From positions 13,874,062 through 13,938,061 of the forward strand of contig OY986973.1 in NCBI GenBank assembly GCA_963920575.1: a stretch of DNA of 64,000 bases, read 5' to 3'. The translations under genes were made by a program, and so were the position numbers. Numbering within the stretch: position 1 is the stretch's first letter; each line of letters starts with the position of its first letter. The stretch comes from Narthecium ossifragum (taxonomy: Eukaryota > Streptophyta > Magnoliopsida > Dioscoreales > Nartheciaceae). Below, in pieces: positions 44,859-56,218 of the stretch. Below the pieces are notes generated by a model. It did no database searches. It saw only the letters and a list, made by a program, of their open reading frames with translations, and was not told the DNA's origin.

Positions 44859-47282
44859 TGTGAGGACCTGCCCCTCTACCCCTGTGGCTCGTTGTAGACC
44901 GCAAGGGCAATTTGGTAAATTGAGCCTTGTTGGTTCGTTTCACACCCGCGTGTGCACACACTGGCCTTGTATGTGTTAGTATTTGTTTAGAATGGCTATG
45001 TGGACCCGGGATCGGAAGATCCCAGCTCGGGCGCGCGAAAGCTTCCCTTTGGGCAGCTGACGACCCTTGAGTGATCGATCGCTCCTTGGGACGATCGATC
45101 GCTCCTTGGGACGATCGATCGGACTCGATCCGACTTGGTGTTGGGATCAAGCCAGGGCGCGAGCGATCGATCGCTCCTTGGAGCGACCGATCGGAATCGC
45201 GTCGGTGGCTTTTCTGCTTCGCGAGGACGGCCGTCGCTCTCTTCTGTCAGTGAGGGGGAGGACTTTCCCTCCCCTCCCCTCACTTTTTCCCCTCTTTCCC
45301 GACTTTCCCCTGGCTTTCCCCTCCTTTTCTTCCCCTCCTCTTCCTCCTTCTCTTCTCTTCTTCTTCCTTCCTTCTCTTCTTTCCCGCGGTGCTCTGTTTC
45401 TTCCCTTCTCCGCCGGCGAGCTTCTTCTCCTCCGTTCTCCCTCCTCCGACCACCAAATTGGGTGTTCTTTGGCTCGTTGGATTTGTGACAATAAGAGGAA
45501 GGCTCCTGGTGTGGTTTGGCAGCTTATTGGTGATCAAATCGCGGGGAATCAGCCGAGGAAAGCGCAGCTAGGTAGGGTTATACCTACTGATGTTATTTTC
45601 GGGTTTTCTTGAGATCTAGCCGTTGGATCTTGTTGATCCTTACTTTGTTGGATTTCTTATGCCTTGTAGAATAACTGATTTAAGTTTCATGTTAATCAGT
45701 TGATATTTGAGTAGGTTTTATGCATGATTAGTCTCGGATTTCTGGTTTTCTGCTGTTCTTGAGAAACAGCCGGCTTGCGGCGAGTTTTCCGGCCGGCGAG
45801 TACATGATCTTGGCTTTTCATAAACATAAGAGTTGTAGATCTATTCGTTATCTGTCCATGCCATCTTGTTTCATATTTTTCCGATTTTGTTACGATTTCG
45901 TATGATTTGTTTTCTGTAGGGCTGCGTTGCAGCAATTAAAGGGTAAGTTTGTTTGATCAGCGACTTTTGATTAATGTTTCCCGTTAATCCAACCGTTGGA
46001 TGTTTATGAAATTTGGATATGATGATCCTGGTATATACACGTACTGGTGGCTAAGTTGGATCGTGAATCCGACGTTGTTTGGATGTCGGATCGACGGGAT
46101 CATTTAGCCCCTAAGTAGAGGCTTTGAGTGTTTGAATATAATATTATATTTCGGAATATAATATTATATTGTTTCTTGTACATCATCATTTTCGGGGTTG
46201 CTTCCCGTTGCAGGGGTTCGCGGTTGACGGTTGTGGTACCGTTGTAATGCCGGGACCCGCTGCGGATCGGCTGGCTGCGGTTGGTGGTACCGCTGCAGCG
46301 ATCCAGTAGACTTATATGATGCTTGACATACTGTTGCATGTTTTGCCTCTTATCTGTGTATGTCATAGCATGCATTGTTGATGTGTGCATCACTTGCATT
46401 GGTTAGGGCGTGGGTGATCTTTGGGTGGCCGTCCCGAGGCTGGAAGCTCGGACTTAGCCCTAGGACCGGGGTTGGGTAGTTTGGACCCGGTTGGAATTGT
46501 GGTGACCAGTCGATTCGATGATTAGGCTTAGATGACTGGTGCACTTATTTGCTTGATGATTGTAGAGGTCGTGTCAGCCTCGAGTCGGATCTGAGGTGTA
46601 GCCGGTGTCCGGCTTTTCTTAAAACTCTTGAGTAGAGGTTTTGCCTACTCAGTGGTGTCTCTTCCCACCAAACAGTGTTCAGTGTCCTGTTGAGAGTCAG
46701 CAGTGCCGTTTCCTGCTACTGAGTGTGACCCGACATGTGACCAGCCCGGCTGGAAGACCATGATCGGGGCCTCAGAGACACGCGGTGGGGTTATGGGACC
46801 TCTGTATACACCCAGATCCTACCTGAGGGCGACACTATTGTGTTTCCCTCTTCCTTCTGTGTGTCGTAGTGTAGATCCCTACTGAGCTTAGTGCTCACAC
46901 CTACCCGGGCTGCGTTTTGCAGGTGCAGGCGTCAGTTCTTCCTCTGTGGCCCCTACCAGGCAGTTGGACGGCGGTGCGGCGGCGCCTGGTGGCTTTTGAG
47001 AGGTGGCGATATTTACTGTTTTACCCTTATGTTAGATAGTCTCCTACGGGAGTAATATTGTATTTGAACTCCCCCTCTCCGAGGTTTTGTATATTAACAC
47101 TTTGAGTTTTAAATCTGAGGTTCGAGGTTTTGCCATTTGATGTTGTTTTAATTGGGGGCTTCTGATGAATTGCTAGGGAGACCAATAGGTTAGAGGGAAC
47201 CCCCGTCGTTCTTTTTCCGCGTTTGTAGGTTCTGGTTCGCGTCGCCCGGCCCGGTTGGGCTTTCGTGGGTCGGGGCGCGACA
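44859..47282 (+). mobile_element. Solo LTR I (Tekay-type)
   Basis: The 2424-bp LTR runs from TGTGAGGACCTGCCC to GGGGCGCGACA, flanked by AAACA at 44854-44858 and 47283-47287. It is inserted in the extra ORF of element E. Same family as J and as the LTR of element B. It holds the GATCGATC array at 45074-45191 and a pyrimidine-rich leader-like stretch at 45250-45430. The inverted pair I/J leaves a 2.4-kb spacer between two 2.4-kb arms. Open frames in it are compositional. Confidence 0.95.
45074..45191 (+). promoter_or_regulatory. GATCGATC array in LTR I
   Basis: ATCGAT cores lie at 45074, 45094 and 45114 (20 bp apart), and at 45166 with a decayed ACCGAT partner at 45186 (20 bp). The arms form GAGCGATCGATCGCTC. 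Spacing is a constant 20 bp, slightly below the 22-23 bp of the other LTRs. Confidence 0.6.
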
Positions 47283-47472
47283 AAACAAATCTGCTGGTGG
47301 TAACGACCCGTAGAACTCAACACCAGTGGGATAGGCATCAGAGTAATCAACAGGTGCAACGGATTCAGAAATAACTCTAGGTGGAAAACATAAGACCGTT
47401 GGTGGCGATGGTGGCGTCGGGGAATCAGCAGTACTCATGGAGTCATCGTCGGAGGAGAACCACGATGCCTGT

Positions 47473-49067
47473 TGATGTGTTGTCGCAAGCAACCAAAAAT
47501 AAAATCAATCCTCTTTAAAATAAATGTAGTAGTACGAGTCGATCCCATGAGGAGTATCTAGCCTAAGTTTTGTGCTATGTGAACGAAGAAGGGGAGGTTT
47601 TTGAGTAACATGAAAACAAATAAGAAATAAACTAAATTGAAGAACGAATTGAATCAAGAGAACAAATCTTGGTCTAAGTCAACATCCACCATCGGAATCT
47701 TTATAACTGATCATTGATGCAAGTATATATCAATTCATACCATGAATATTCACCGTTCGAATTAAATTCGAATCTCTCCTTGATCATAGTTAATTAGAAA
47801 CAAGCGATTTAATCAACCCTAACTACTAAACAATCTAAGACAAGCGCTGTAGATTTAAGCTAGTAGCAGCCTTAAGAATAGGGAGATCGATGAAGCTAAA
47901 CAACACAAGGACAAGGGGTTGCATTTAATTTAATCGAACGTTCTTCCTAAGATCTAACAATCTCTGAAACGCAGTAGATCATTAAACCCTAGTTGCTTCG
48001 CGGATTCGAGGGATCAAACAATTATGGATTTGATATCCAACCTAGTAGTAGATTGCGATGAATAATAAACTAGTAGGCCTCCTAGCAATTAGACAAGACA
48101 ATCATGAATATAATCACAGAATAACATTCAATACTCAAGTATAAACTGAACAATAAAAGTAGATTAGATTTCACAGTTTCATTGATTTCGAGGTTTCAGT
48201 TTCCTTCACCAAGAATCAAGATTTAGCCACGCACGGCCATCAAAAACAATCCTCTAAAGAAGAAAGAAGAACCCTAGAAATATAAAAAAAATAGAAAGTA
48301 GCAGCCAAAAGGATGGAGGAATCCCCCCTCAAACCCTAGAAAGAGTTCTATTTATAGCCTTAAAGTGTCTCCATCCTCGGATTAGATCTGAGCCGTTAAT
48401 TTTCTTCACTGCGAAGGTAAGATCGATCCTTCCATAGGTGTAAGATCAATCCTTTGATATCAAAATCTTCAATTTCTGGTTACGCTCGAGGAAGATCGAT
48501 CCTTTGATAGAAGCATGATCGATCCTTTTGAGTAGGATGGATCGTATGATGGATAGTAGGATGGATCCTTCGATAGGAGAAAGATCGATCCTTCTCCTCG
48601 ACGATTTCCTCAATATTCTCGAGTGAAAGGAGGATCGATCCTTCTGTGATCATCTGAAAAGTATGCTCTCTGTCAGTTCTGTCTGCATAAAAGGATCGAT
48701 CCTTTTATGGAAAATGATCGATTTTTCTTTCCTGAGTATTTACTGTTTTGACATCCAGACTGCGCCATTGGTACTAAAATTGCCGTAACTTCCTCTAGGA
48801 AACATGGAATCAAGAACCGTAAAATTCCCCAGAAACTAGACTTCAAGAGCTTTCCAACCATTCATGGAACTTCATCTGGTTCTTCATGAGAGGGTACAGT
48901 TTAATCTTTCAAGTTGATTTATATACTCTTTTCAGCTTCTTTTCGACTTAAGGACTTCAATTGCATCCTAAATCAAAATATAAGAATAATGAGTGAATTT
49001 ATGTACCAAATAAGCACAGGAGGCTAAGTATTAAGGGGTAAAAATATAACATTATACATCATCATCA
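47473..49067 (-). mobile_element. Solo LTR K (Athila-type)
   Basis: The 1595-bp LTR runs from TGATGTGTTGTCGC to GCATAATG-like sequence ending CATCATCATCA. It is full length relative to LTR C (1495 bp). No primer site follows it: on both sides lies the extra ORF of element E. The minus-strand target copies read ATAAG and ACAGG, three of five bases identical with two transitions, consistent with a decayed duplication. The minus-strand TATAAATA is at 48349-48356, with a GATCGATC array upstream. Confidence 0.85.
48349..48722 (-). promoter_or_regulatory. LTR K promoter: TATA box and GATCGATC array
   Basis: The TATA box is at 48349-48356 on the minus strand. ATCGAT cores (or one-base variants) lie at 48422/48445 and 48495/48518 (23 bp each), at 48584 and 48634, and at 48695/48717 (22 bp). 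The arms are AAGGATCGATCCTT-like. The order and spacing match LTRs N and C. Confidence 0.6.
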
Positions 49068-49245
49068 CTTATGATTGTGGAGATCCAGGTGCGAAGTCAG
49101 ACATCGGGGAGTGGGGCGGACTCGCATCAGAAGGGTCGGAGGATTGGCTCGATCGAGACATATCAAAGTTTAGTGATCTGGCTCGTCCTGACGAGGTCGA
49201 GATGTGTGTCTGTGAAGAGGTAATCGAAAACTTGTCATAGGGCAT

Positions 49246-50034
49246 GGTAGAGGAACAGAGTGAAGCTTGAACGGAACTGCAAAACACACCAGTGGCGGAA
49301 GACAAGATGCCGAGCAGAGTAAAGGAAGAGACGAGAAAGTTAGACGAGGAACGCAGTGAGGAAGGCGGTGGTCTGGGTGGTAGAAGAGGTGATCGATGAT
49401 GATCAGAGGGGAGGAAGATGAAGGAACAGAGCAGGAAGGAAGGAAGATCGACAGAGAGATCAAAGTGCAAGAGATGAAATAAGAAGTCATGAATGGGCGG
49501 GTTTAAAAAGAGGATGAACTAAAATTTGAGTTAGAGTAGGAAAACGAGTAGGAGTAGGATGAAATCCAATTGTAGAACCGCTCGAGCAGAAAAATTGTTA
49601 TTGGCGGTCGATCCGACGGTCGACCATGGGAGTGGGTGATCTTGGGACACTAAGGTGACGGTCGACCGTGTGAAGAACAAATAAGCTGACGGTCGATGTG
49701 ACGGTCGATCGTTGCATCGACCCTGAGAAGCCTTTTTTGTGACAGAGCCTCACGGACGATGCAACAGTCGACGTCACGGTCGACCGTGAGCTGAGTGATT
49801 TAGTGGAGGCCGGACAGTCGATCCGACGGTCGATGGCACGATCGACCACAGTTCAACAAAATTCAATTTTTCAAGATATGATGATTATTACAGCAAAATA
49901 ATAGAAAAATATAGGAAAAATCATGGGAAAAAAATTCTTAAAAATCAAAGAAAATTCTAAAAAGCTAAGAAGAAATCATAAAACTAGGTTGCCTCACAGG
50001 AAGCGCGTAATTTTACATCTTTCACTAGACTAGC
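49246..50034 (-). other. 3' non-coding region of element E with TCGA palindrome array
   Basis: No integrase reading continues here. The minus strand has a leader-like, pyrimidine-rich stretch (49250-49500) upstream of the extra ORF. Further from that ORF lies an array of palindromes of the type ACGGTCGACCGT (49606-49848). A diverged copy of the conserved GGGAGGCAACC block lies near 49985-50010. Confidence 0.55.
49606..49848. repeat. Array of GGTCGACC-type palindromes spaced 12 bp
   Basis: TCGA cores lie at 49608/49620, 49662, 49693/49705/49717, 49768/49780 and 49818/49830/49842. Within each cluster the spacing is exactly 12 bp. The best site is ACGGTCGACCGT (about 49658-49669). The intervening sequence is not repeated. 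Confidence 0.75.
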
Positions 50035-51118
50035 CTAAAAATGTCGGTTATAGCTTGGGTCCGTCAGTTTGACAGACTCAAGAACATCGCCATAAGCAAT
50101 GTCCTCCACATAGTGTTTTAATTTATGACCATTAACTGTGAACATTTCATTCGTGTGTGGATGTCGAATCTCTATGGCACCATGTGTAAATACTCTATTT
50201 ATAATAAAAGGCTCTGACCATCTAGAACGTAATTTACCTGGGAAAAGACACAATTTAGTGTTGAAAAGCCAAACTTTCTGCCCGACATCAACAATCCTCC
50301 TTGAAATATGTTTATCATGGAAGGCCTTTGTTTTATCTTTATAAATTTTGGAATTCAAATATGCCTCATTGTGAATTTCCTCAAGTTCACATAAACTAAG
50401 TTTCCTATGTGCGGTGATCGCATTAGTAACAGTATTTAGCTTTTTAATTGCCCACATAGCTAGATGTTCTAATTCTATAGACAGATGACAAGCTTTACAA
50501 AACATTAATCGATATGGGGACATACCAATAGGTGTTAAATAAGCCGTCCAATAAACCCACAGTGCATCATCTAACTTAGTGGCCCAATTTGTGCGATCAA
50601 TACAAACTGTTTTCTCTAATATACGCTTTTTTTCCCTATTAGAAAGTTCTACCTGACCACTAGTCTGAGGATGATAGGGAGTGGCTACCTTATGGGTGAT
50701 AGAGTATTTTCTAAGAAGAGATGCGAAGTGCTGATTATTAAAATAAGAACCACAATTGCTAATAATTGTACGAGGACAACTAAATGAAGAAAAGATATTA
50801 CTTTGAAGAAATTTAAGCATGACTTTATGATCATTCGATTTGGTTGCGACAGTTTCTACCCATTTAGAAACATAGTCAACAACGACAAAGATATACTGAA
50901 AATCAAAGGAAGGTGGAAAGGGTCCCATAAAATCAATACCTCAAATATAAAAAATATCGACAACTAAAATCGGAGTTTGTGGCATCTCATTCCTACGAGA
51001 GATATTTCCAGTTTTCTGACATCGAATGCAGGATTGGAAAAAATTATGAGAATCCTTAAAAGATGTCGGCCAATAAAATCCACTTTGTAGAACTTTTGTA
51101 GCGGTTTTCTTCCCTGAG

Positions 51119-51123
51119 AAATG
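51119..51123 (+). repeat. Target-site duplication AAATG, left of D1
   Basis: AAATG (CATTT on the minus strand) occurs here and at 52564-52568, exactly flanking D1. Confidence 0.95.
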
Positions 51124-52563
51124 TGATCGCTTACAAACGTCGTCGTTAAAACGTTGTAAACTCAATCAAATATTAAATTTATAATCCTTATTCAATCACT
51201 ACACTACTAAGTAGGATAACGGTGAAGTCGGGAGTCGATACACAGGGAAAACGTTGGAAACTGAAATCAATTCTCAAAACCCTAAAACTAAAGAAAAGAA
51301 TCAAAGATAGAATAGAGTTATCTAAACTAATAAAGAAAAGAAATAAAAGGTTGATCAATTTGAATCAATGGAGTAGTTACTTAAGAATTACTCAATCCGC
51401 CCTAATTTCATTATTAGTCTTCTCTAGTTATCATCTTGTTCCCTTCTCTCAAAATTATGGATCATATGGCTACAAGCTCATATGAATCCCTAAAATAAAG
51501 TTAATGTTCCCAACGGCATAACCTATCTTTGCTTGGCATAGATTGTCTTTGGTCCTACGATTACATTAAATTATACTACTCCTAATGACCGTGGCACAAC
51601 CTATCTTCGCGTAGCATAGCTAATCTCAAAGACAAACCAATAACTTCATGAAAACCATCTCATAAATCTCTACAATCACAGAAATCATGTAGGACTGAAA
51701 GTACGTCAAGGGAACTCTGTTCCTTCAACTCTATTAACAATAAAACCAAATTCATGAGATCATGCATCGAGAAGTTTACAAGAATCAAACTAAAGAAAAA
51801 CCAAAACTACACTAGGGTTTCATGAATAATCCTAAGTACAAGAATTAGCAACTCATGTTTTGGATGAAAGCCATCGGGTTGGAATAGGAAGCTGTCACCA
51901 TCCACATCCTCTCCGTCTTCTTCTTCCTCCTCCAAAGATTGTCAAAATGATCAGAAATTCGGCTGGAAAAGGCCTTTTAAATAGAGAAACCCTAAACTTG
52001 GACTTAAGAGTCCTATCTAGACTTAAACTTTGACTTTCCTCTTTTCGTATTTAAACACCTATTCAGGATTCCGACTTTAACTCCATTCTGGCGCTAATTG
52101 GCTTTGAATCTGAGAATGTCTTCAACAAGAAAGTTTTAGATCTTCAAGTCTTCTGTCATATCCCGAAGATTTTATAATATTTAGACTTATAGGAAATATT
52201 TGACGAATATTCTTCTGAACATCGACGAACCAGTTTTCCAGCAGCTATGTATCTTTATCTTCTTCAAAACTGATATTAATCTGTCTAGAATCTCGCCAAG
52301 TGTTCAACATTAAAGTTGTGCATCTCTGAGTCTTCTACCACATCTCAAAGTTTCAGAATATTTGGACCTTTGTATAATATGCGGCGAATATATTACTGAC
52401 GGTCGACGAAGCAGTTTATTTAGTCATTTTAGCCGAATTTCTTGCATTTCTTCTCAAAGTATGATTAAACCTGAAAGCAACTAACAAGCTATCAAATACA
52501 ACTACTCTAGGCATAACAAAGCTAAGTTAAGGGGTTGAATCATGATCATTTAGTGACTTATCA
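51124..52563 (-). mobile_element. Solo LTR D1
   Basis: The 1440-bp LTR runs, in minus-strand order, from TGATAAGTCACTAAATG to GTAAGCGATCA with perfect AAATG/CATTT duplications. Removing it with one copy of the duplication joins the two halves of the element E integrase zinc region in frame (CGGHF followed by SGKK). Sister of D2. It has no GATCGATC array. Confidence 0.95.
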
Positions 52564-52640
52564 AAATGACCCCCACATGCATGTGTATGACAGAAAGTGA
52601 GAATATCATGAACTTCAGACTCGGGCACACACTTACGGAT

Positions 52641-54300
52641 AACTTGGTCAGAACAATGCTTAAATAACTCAGGGTCTTTCCATATATAATATTTAATCTG
52701 AGAAAAGAATCTGTCGTTGGCATTTTTAGACCAAGAGTCAGGAAGCTTGCCGGAAACAAGAAAATTAAGTATATGTGCATACCAAGGCGGTGAAAGATGT
52801 GTCACCTGAAAGAGATGCTCGTCGGGAAAAGAAGTATTAACATAAGTGTTATCAAGAATATGTTCCAAAGGAAGGCGAGACAAGTGATCAACAACTACAT
52901 TTTCTAAACCTTCCTTATCCCTAATCTCTAGATCAAATTCTTGTAAAAACAAGATCCATCGAATCAGTGAGATTTGGCATCCTTTTTAGCTAAAAGATAT
53001 CGCAGAGCCGCATGATCAATATAGATAAGGATTTTATAACCTAGGAGGTAGGGACGAAATTTTTCCAATGCAAAAATTATTGCTAATAATTCCTTCTCAG
53101 TAGTCGTATAATTTAATTGAGATTTAGAGAGGGTCTTACTGGCATAATAAATCACATGTGAAATTTTATTTACTCATTGTCCAAACACAGCTCCTATGGC
53201 AGAATCAGAGGTATCACACACGCATGAACGATAGGTGCGGTAGACAGTAAATCACGAATGGTCTTGCATGCAGTCAAACATGCATTATCAAAGACAAAAG
53301 GGACATCCTTGGCTAGCAATTCACACAAGAGTCATGAAATTTTAGAAAAGTCTTTGATGAATCGGCGATAGAATCCAGCATGACCTAAGAAAGAACGAAT
53401 CTGACGCACAGAAGTCGGTGGAGGTAGATTAGAAATTAATTCAACTTTGGCCCTATCAACCTCTATACCACATTCAGAAACAATGTGACCAAAGACAATT
53501 CCTTCCTAAACCAAAAAATGACTCTTTTCCCAACTCAAAATTAAGTTAGTTTCAATGCATCGATTAAGGACTTTAGAAAGATTGTAAACATGATTCGAAA
53601 GAATTTCCAAACACAGAAAACTCATCCATGAAGACTTGTAGGAATTTATCGATCATGTCAGAGAAGATGGTCATCATATACCTTTGAAAAGTCACAGGTG
53701 CATTACAAAGACCAAAAGGCATCCTACGATAAGCAAAAGTACTACACGGGCAAGTAAAAGTAGTCTTCTCTTGATATTGAGGAGACTATTTTTACTTGGT
53801 TATACCCTGAATATCCATTTAGAAAACAATAATAACTCTGGCTGGAAAGTCTTTCTAAGATTTGATCAATGAAAGGAAGAGGGAAGTGATCTTTTCTAGT
53901 CAAAGCATTTAGTTTCATCTAATCAATGCAAACACGCGCATCCCGTGGTTTGACTCATTGGGATCTGATCACCATTCTCATTCTCTACCACTGTTAAGTC
54001 GGATTTCTTAGAAACTACTTTTGTAGGGCTGACCCACTGGCTATCAGAAATTGGATAGATAATGCCGGCATCAAAAAGTTTCACTACCTCTTTCTTCACC
54101 GCCTCTTTCATATTAGGATTAAGGCGGCGTTGCATTTTCCTAACGGTTTTAGATTCATTCTCGAGGTGAATCTTATGCATGCAAATAAAATGGTCAATAC
54201 CTTTTAAATCAGCCACTGACCAACCTATGGCTTTCCTATGTTGGTTCAGAACCTCTATAAGTTGGCTCTTCTGATCGTTTCAAAGTGAAGAACAGATGAT
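52641..54300 (-). pseudogene. Element E reverse transcriptase and RNase H
   Basis: The minus strand reads KIHLENESKTVRKMQRRLNP and GIIYPISDSQWVSP (RT connector, 53923-54216). A fragmented palm follows, with the active site read as FMDE at 53621-53632; the second Asp of FMDD is changed. RNase H pieces then read YYASKTLSKSQLNYTTTEKE and [10 protein letters not shown] (52964-53155), and [10 protein letters not shown] with VVDHLSRL (52870-52952). Several stops and frameshifts are present between 53160 and 53920. Confidence 0.82.
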
Positions 54301-56218
54301 AACAGGAAGAGAGGAATCTGATCCTAGAATAACATATTTTAGCGTTTTAGGCAGTAGTTCTAATTCTAAATCAGGTGGTGCTTCCCGTGAAGAAGGTGCA
54401 GGAGTAGAAGAGAGCGGTGGAAGGGGTTCAACCATCCAAGAAACAGTTTCAATCTTCCTTTTGTCCTGACCGATTGATCGTTCTTCTGACGGATCGGTCG
54501 GTAAATCTGATTTGTGTGTCAATGTCATCTTTCGATTGTGCAATTTCTAAATTCACATCATCATCATTACCAGAGTCATAATCGTGCAAAATATCATAGA
54601 ATTCATCAGAAATCATGGCATGCGATCTATCATCAATACATTCAGTCAAAATATTAACATTAAAACATTTATCATCATCAGGCTCAGGCAAACATGCAGT
54701 TTTAAAAATATTCAATTTAACATGCATGTGACCAAAAGAAACATCCATCACACTAGTTGGACAATTTATGCAGGCATTAGCAGTGGCCAAAAAGGGACGT
54801 CCCAGAATAATTGGTACAGTATTTTTGCAGTGGACAACAGGTTCTATATCTAAGACAACATAGTCAATAGGAAAGAAGAAATTATCCACTTTAACTAAGA
54901 CATCTTCTAAGATACCTCTAGGTGTCTTAATGGACCTATCAAATAATTGCAAGATCAATGGTGTTTGTTTAAGTTCTCCCATCCCAAATTCCTTATAAAG
55001 GTAATATGGCATAAGGTTAACACTGGCACCTAAACCAAGAAGGGCACCATCAATATGATAGTCTCCTATACAACAAGGTATGTTAGGCGTACCAGGATCT
55101 TTCAGTTTGGGAGGTGTATCATGCTTCAAAATCGAACTAACTTGCTCGATAAGGAAGATCTTTTTATATACTTTGGATTTAGCCTGGCGTTTATGGGTAC
55201 ACAGATCCGTAAGAAACTTGGCATAAGAAGGAATCTGTCTAATAGTATCAAGCAAAGGTATGTTGATATTGACTTGCTTAAAGGTTTCAACGATTTCTTG
55301 GACAGTTTTTCGTGATTTTATGGTTGAAGAAGGGTCCTTAAGGGTTGCAGGAAAAGGCACTTTAGGAATATATTTAGCTTGATCAGGCTCTCTAAAATTA
55401 GATGGGCCAGTATCAGGTGCAAAATATGAATCATCTTTGGATGGATGATTGATCGACAGATCGGGTGTTTGATCGTCCAGACTGACTGGTTCACCTATTT
55501 GATTATCTACTGTTTTGCCACTTCTAAGGGTCATAATGGTTTTGGCACTCTCGAAGTTTTGACTTTCTACATAGTGCTGGCCTCTCGGGTTCGTGACAGA
55601 TTGACTTGGCAAATGCCCTTCCTCTCTTTTAGCCATGTTATTAGATAATTGCCCAACTTGTTTCTCTAATTGTGATACGGATTGAATCATTGAAGATAAG
55701 TTATTTTTCAACAAGGAGACATCACCTTTGAAGGTCGCCATTTCTTCCTTCATAGATGACATGTCCCTATTGATATCACCCCTCATCTTCAAAAGTGTAC
55801 TCATGATAGAACTCAAAGTGGTTTCATTAGATGAACCAGCAGGAGAAGGCTGAGGTGTATTCTGCAGATAATCTAGAGGGTACCCAGGATTTGGATTTGC
55901 AGAAGGTCTAGGTGGGTACTTGAAAGTAGAAGTATTGGATGTATTGTTTTTTCCTTGAAAGTTACTTGATTGTTATGGCTTCCAACTAAAATTGGGATGA
56001 TTCCTCCAACCCGGATTGTAGGTATTACAATAAAGATTGTTCAGAGGTTTGAAAAACCATAAGTTGCATTAGCTTGTTCCTGAACAAAGTCAAGGAAATT
56101 GGGAGCCAAGTGACAATCAGTGATACGATGATCAGAGCTAAGACAAAGGGCAAAGGTATCGGAAGATGTGTGAGGCAATTGTTGAGTAAGAGTTTGACCT
56201 ATTTTCAACAGATTTAAA
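54301..56218 (-). pseudogene. Element E Gag C-terminus and aspartic protease
   Basis: A long minus-strand open frame (55816-54449) starts with a coiled-coil-like stretch (SVSQLEKQVGQLSNNMAKRE) and a typical Athila motif, TIMTLRSGK. It then reaches the protease, whose catalytic loop reads GLGASVNLMPY instead of DLGAS (Asp lost). An acidic stretch follows (DDDVNLEIAQSKDD). To the right, 55830-56218 carries the Gag knuckle region (CLSSDHRITDC), with frame breaks. The CHX insertion separates it from the rest of Gag. Confidence 0.82.

Larger units (their letters stand above)
39111..49245 (-). pseudogene. Extra ORF downstream of the element E integrase, split by three LTR insertions
   Basis: On the minus strand an ORF starts MPYDKFSITSS at 49245, after a TATA-like, pyrimidine-rich leader. 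It is Ser/Pro/Asp-rich (SDPSDASPPHSPMSD). It is interrupted by LTR K after about 59 codons, continues 47472-47288 (WFSSDDDSMSTADSP, PPRVISES), is interrupted by LTR I, and continues 44853-44740 (VYDIPHAPDLDDPWVSFE). LTR L follows. An acidic tail, YYSEDEDNEDEMDDE, ends at a stop at 39111-39113. Removing K with one duplicated target copy keeps the frame, as does removing I. Whether the acidic tail belongs to the same frame is uncertain. I recognise no domain; its position matches the additional or envelope-like ORFs of Athila elements. Confidence 0.5.
50035..52640 (-). pseudogene. Element E integrase, split by solo LTR D1
   Basis: The minus-strand zinc region begins HTHACGGHF at about 52600-52569, is cut by D1, and resumes at 51118 with GKKTATKVLQSGFYWP and CIRCQKTGN. 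The DDE core reads GIDFMGPFP, then SNCGSYF where SDxG is expected (catalytic Asp replaced by Asn), then [10 protein letters not shown] with the Glu. The C-terminal part runs open to 50035 ([19 protein letters not shown]). A stop lies just before GIDF, near 50940. Athila lineage by comparison with A. Confidence 0.87.

Noticed and set aside
40052..47282. One complete Tekay element with LTRs J and I
   Set aside because: The LTRs are inverted, each has its own target duplication, and no gag-pol lies between them. They are two solo LTRs.
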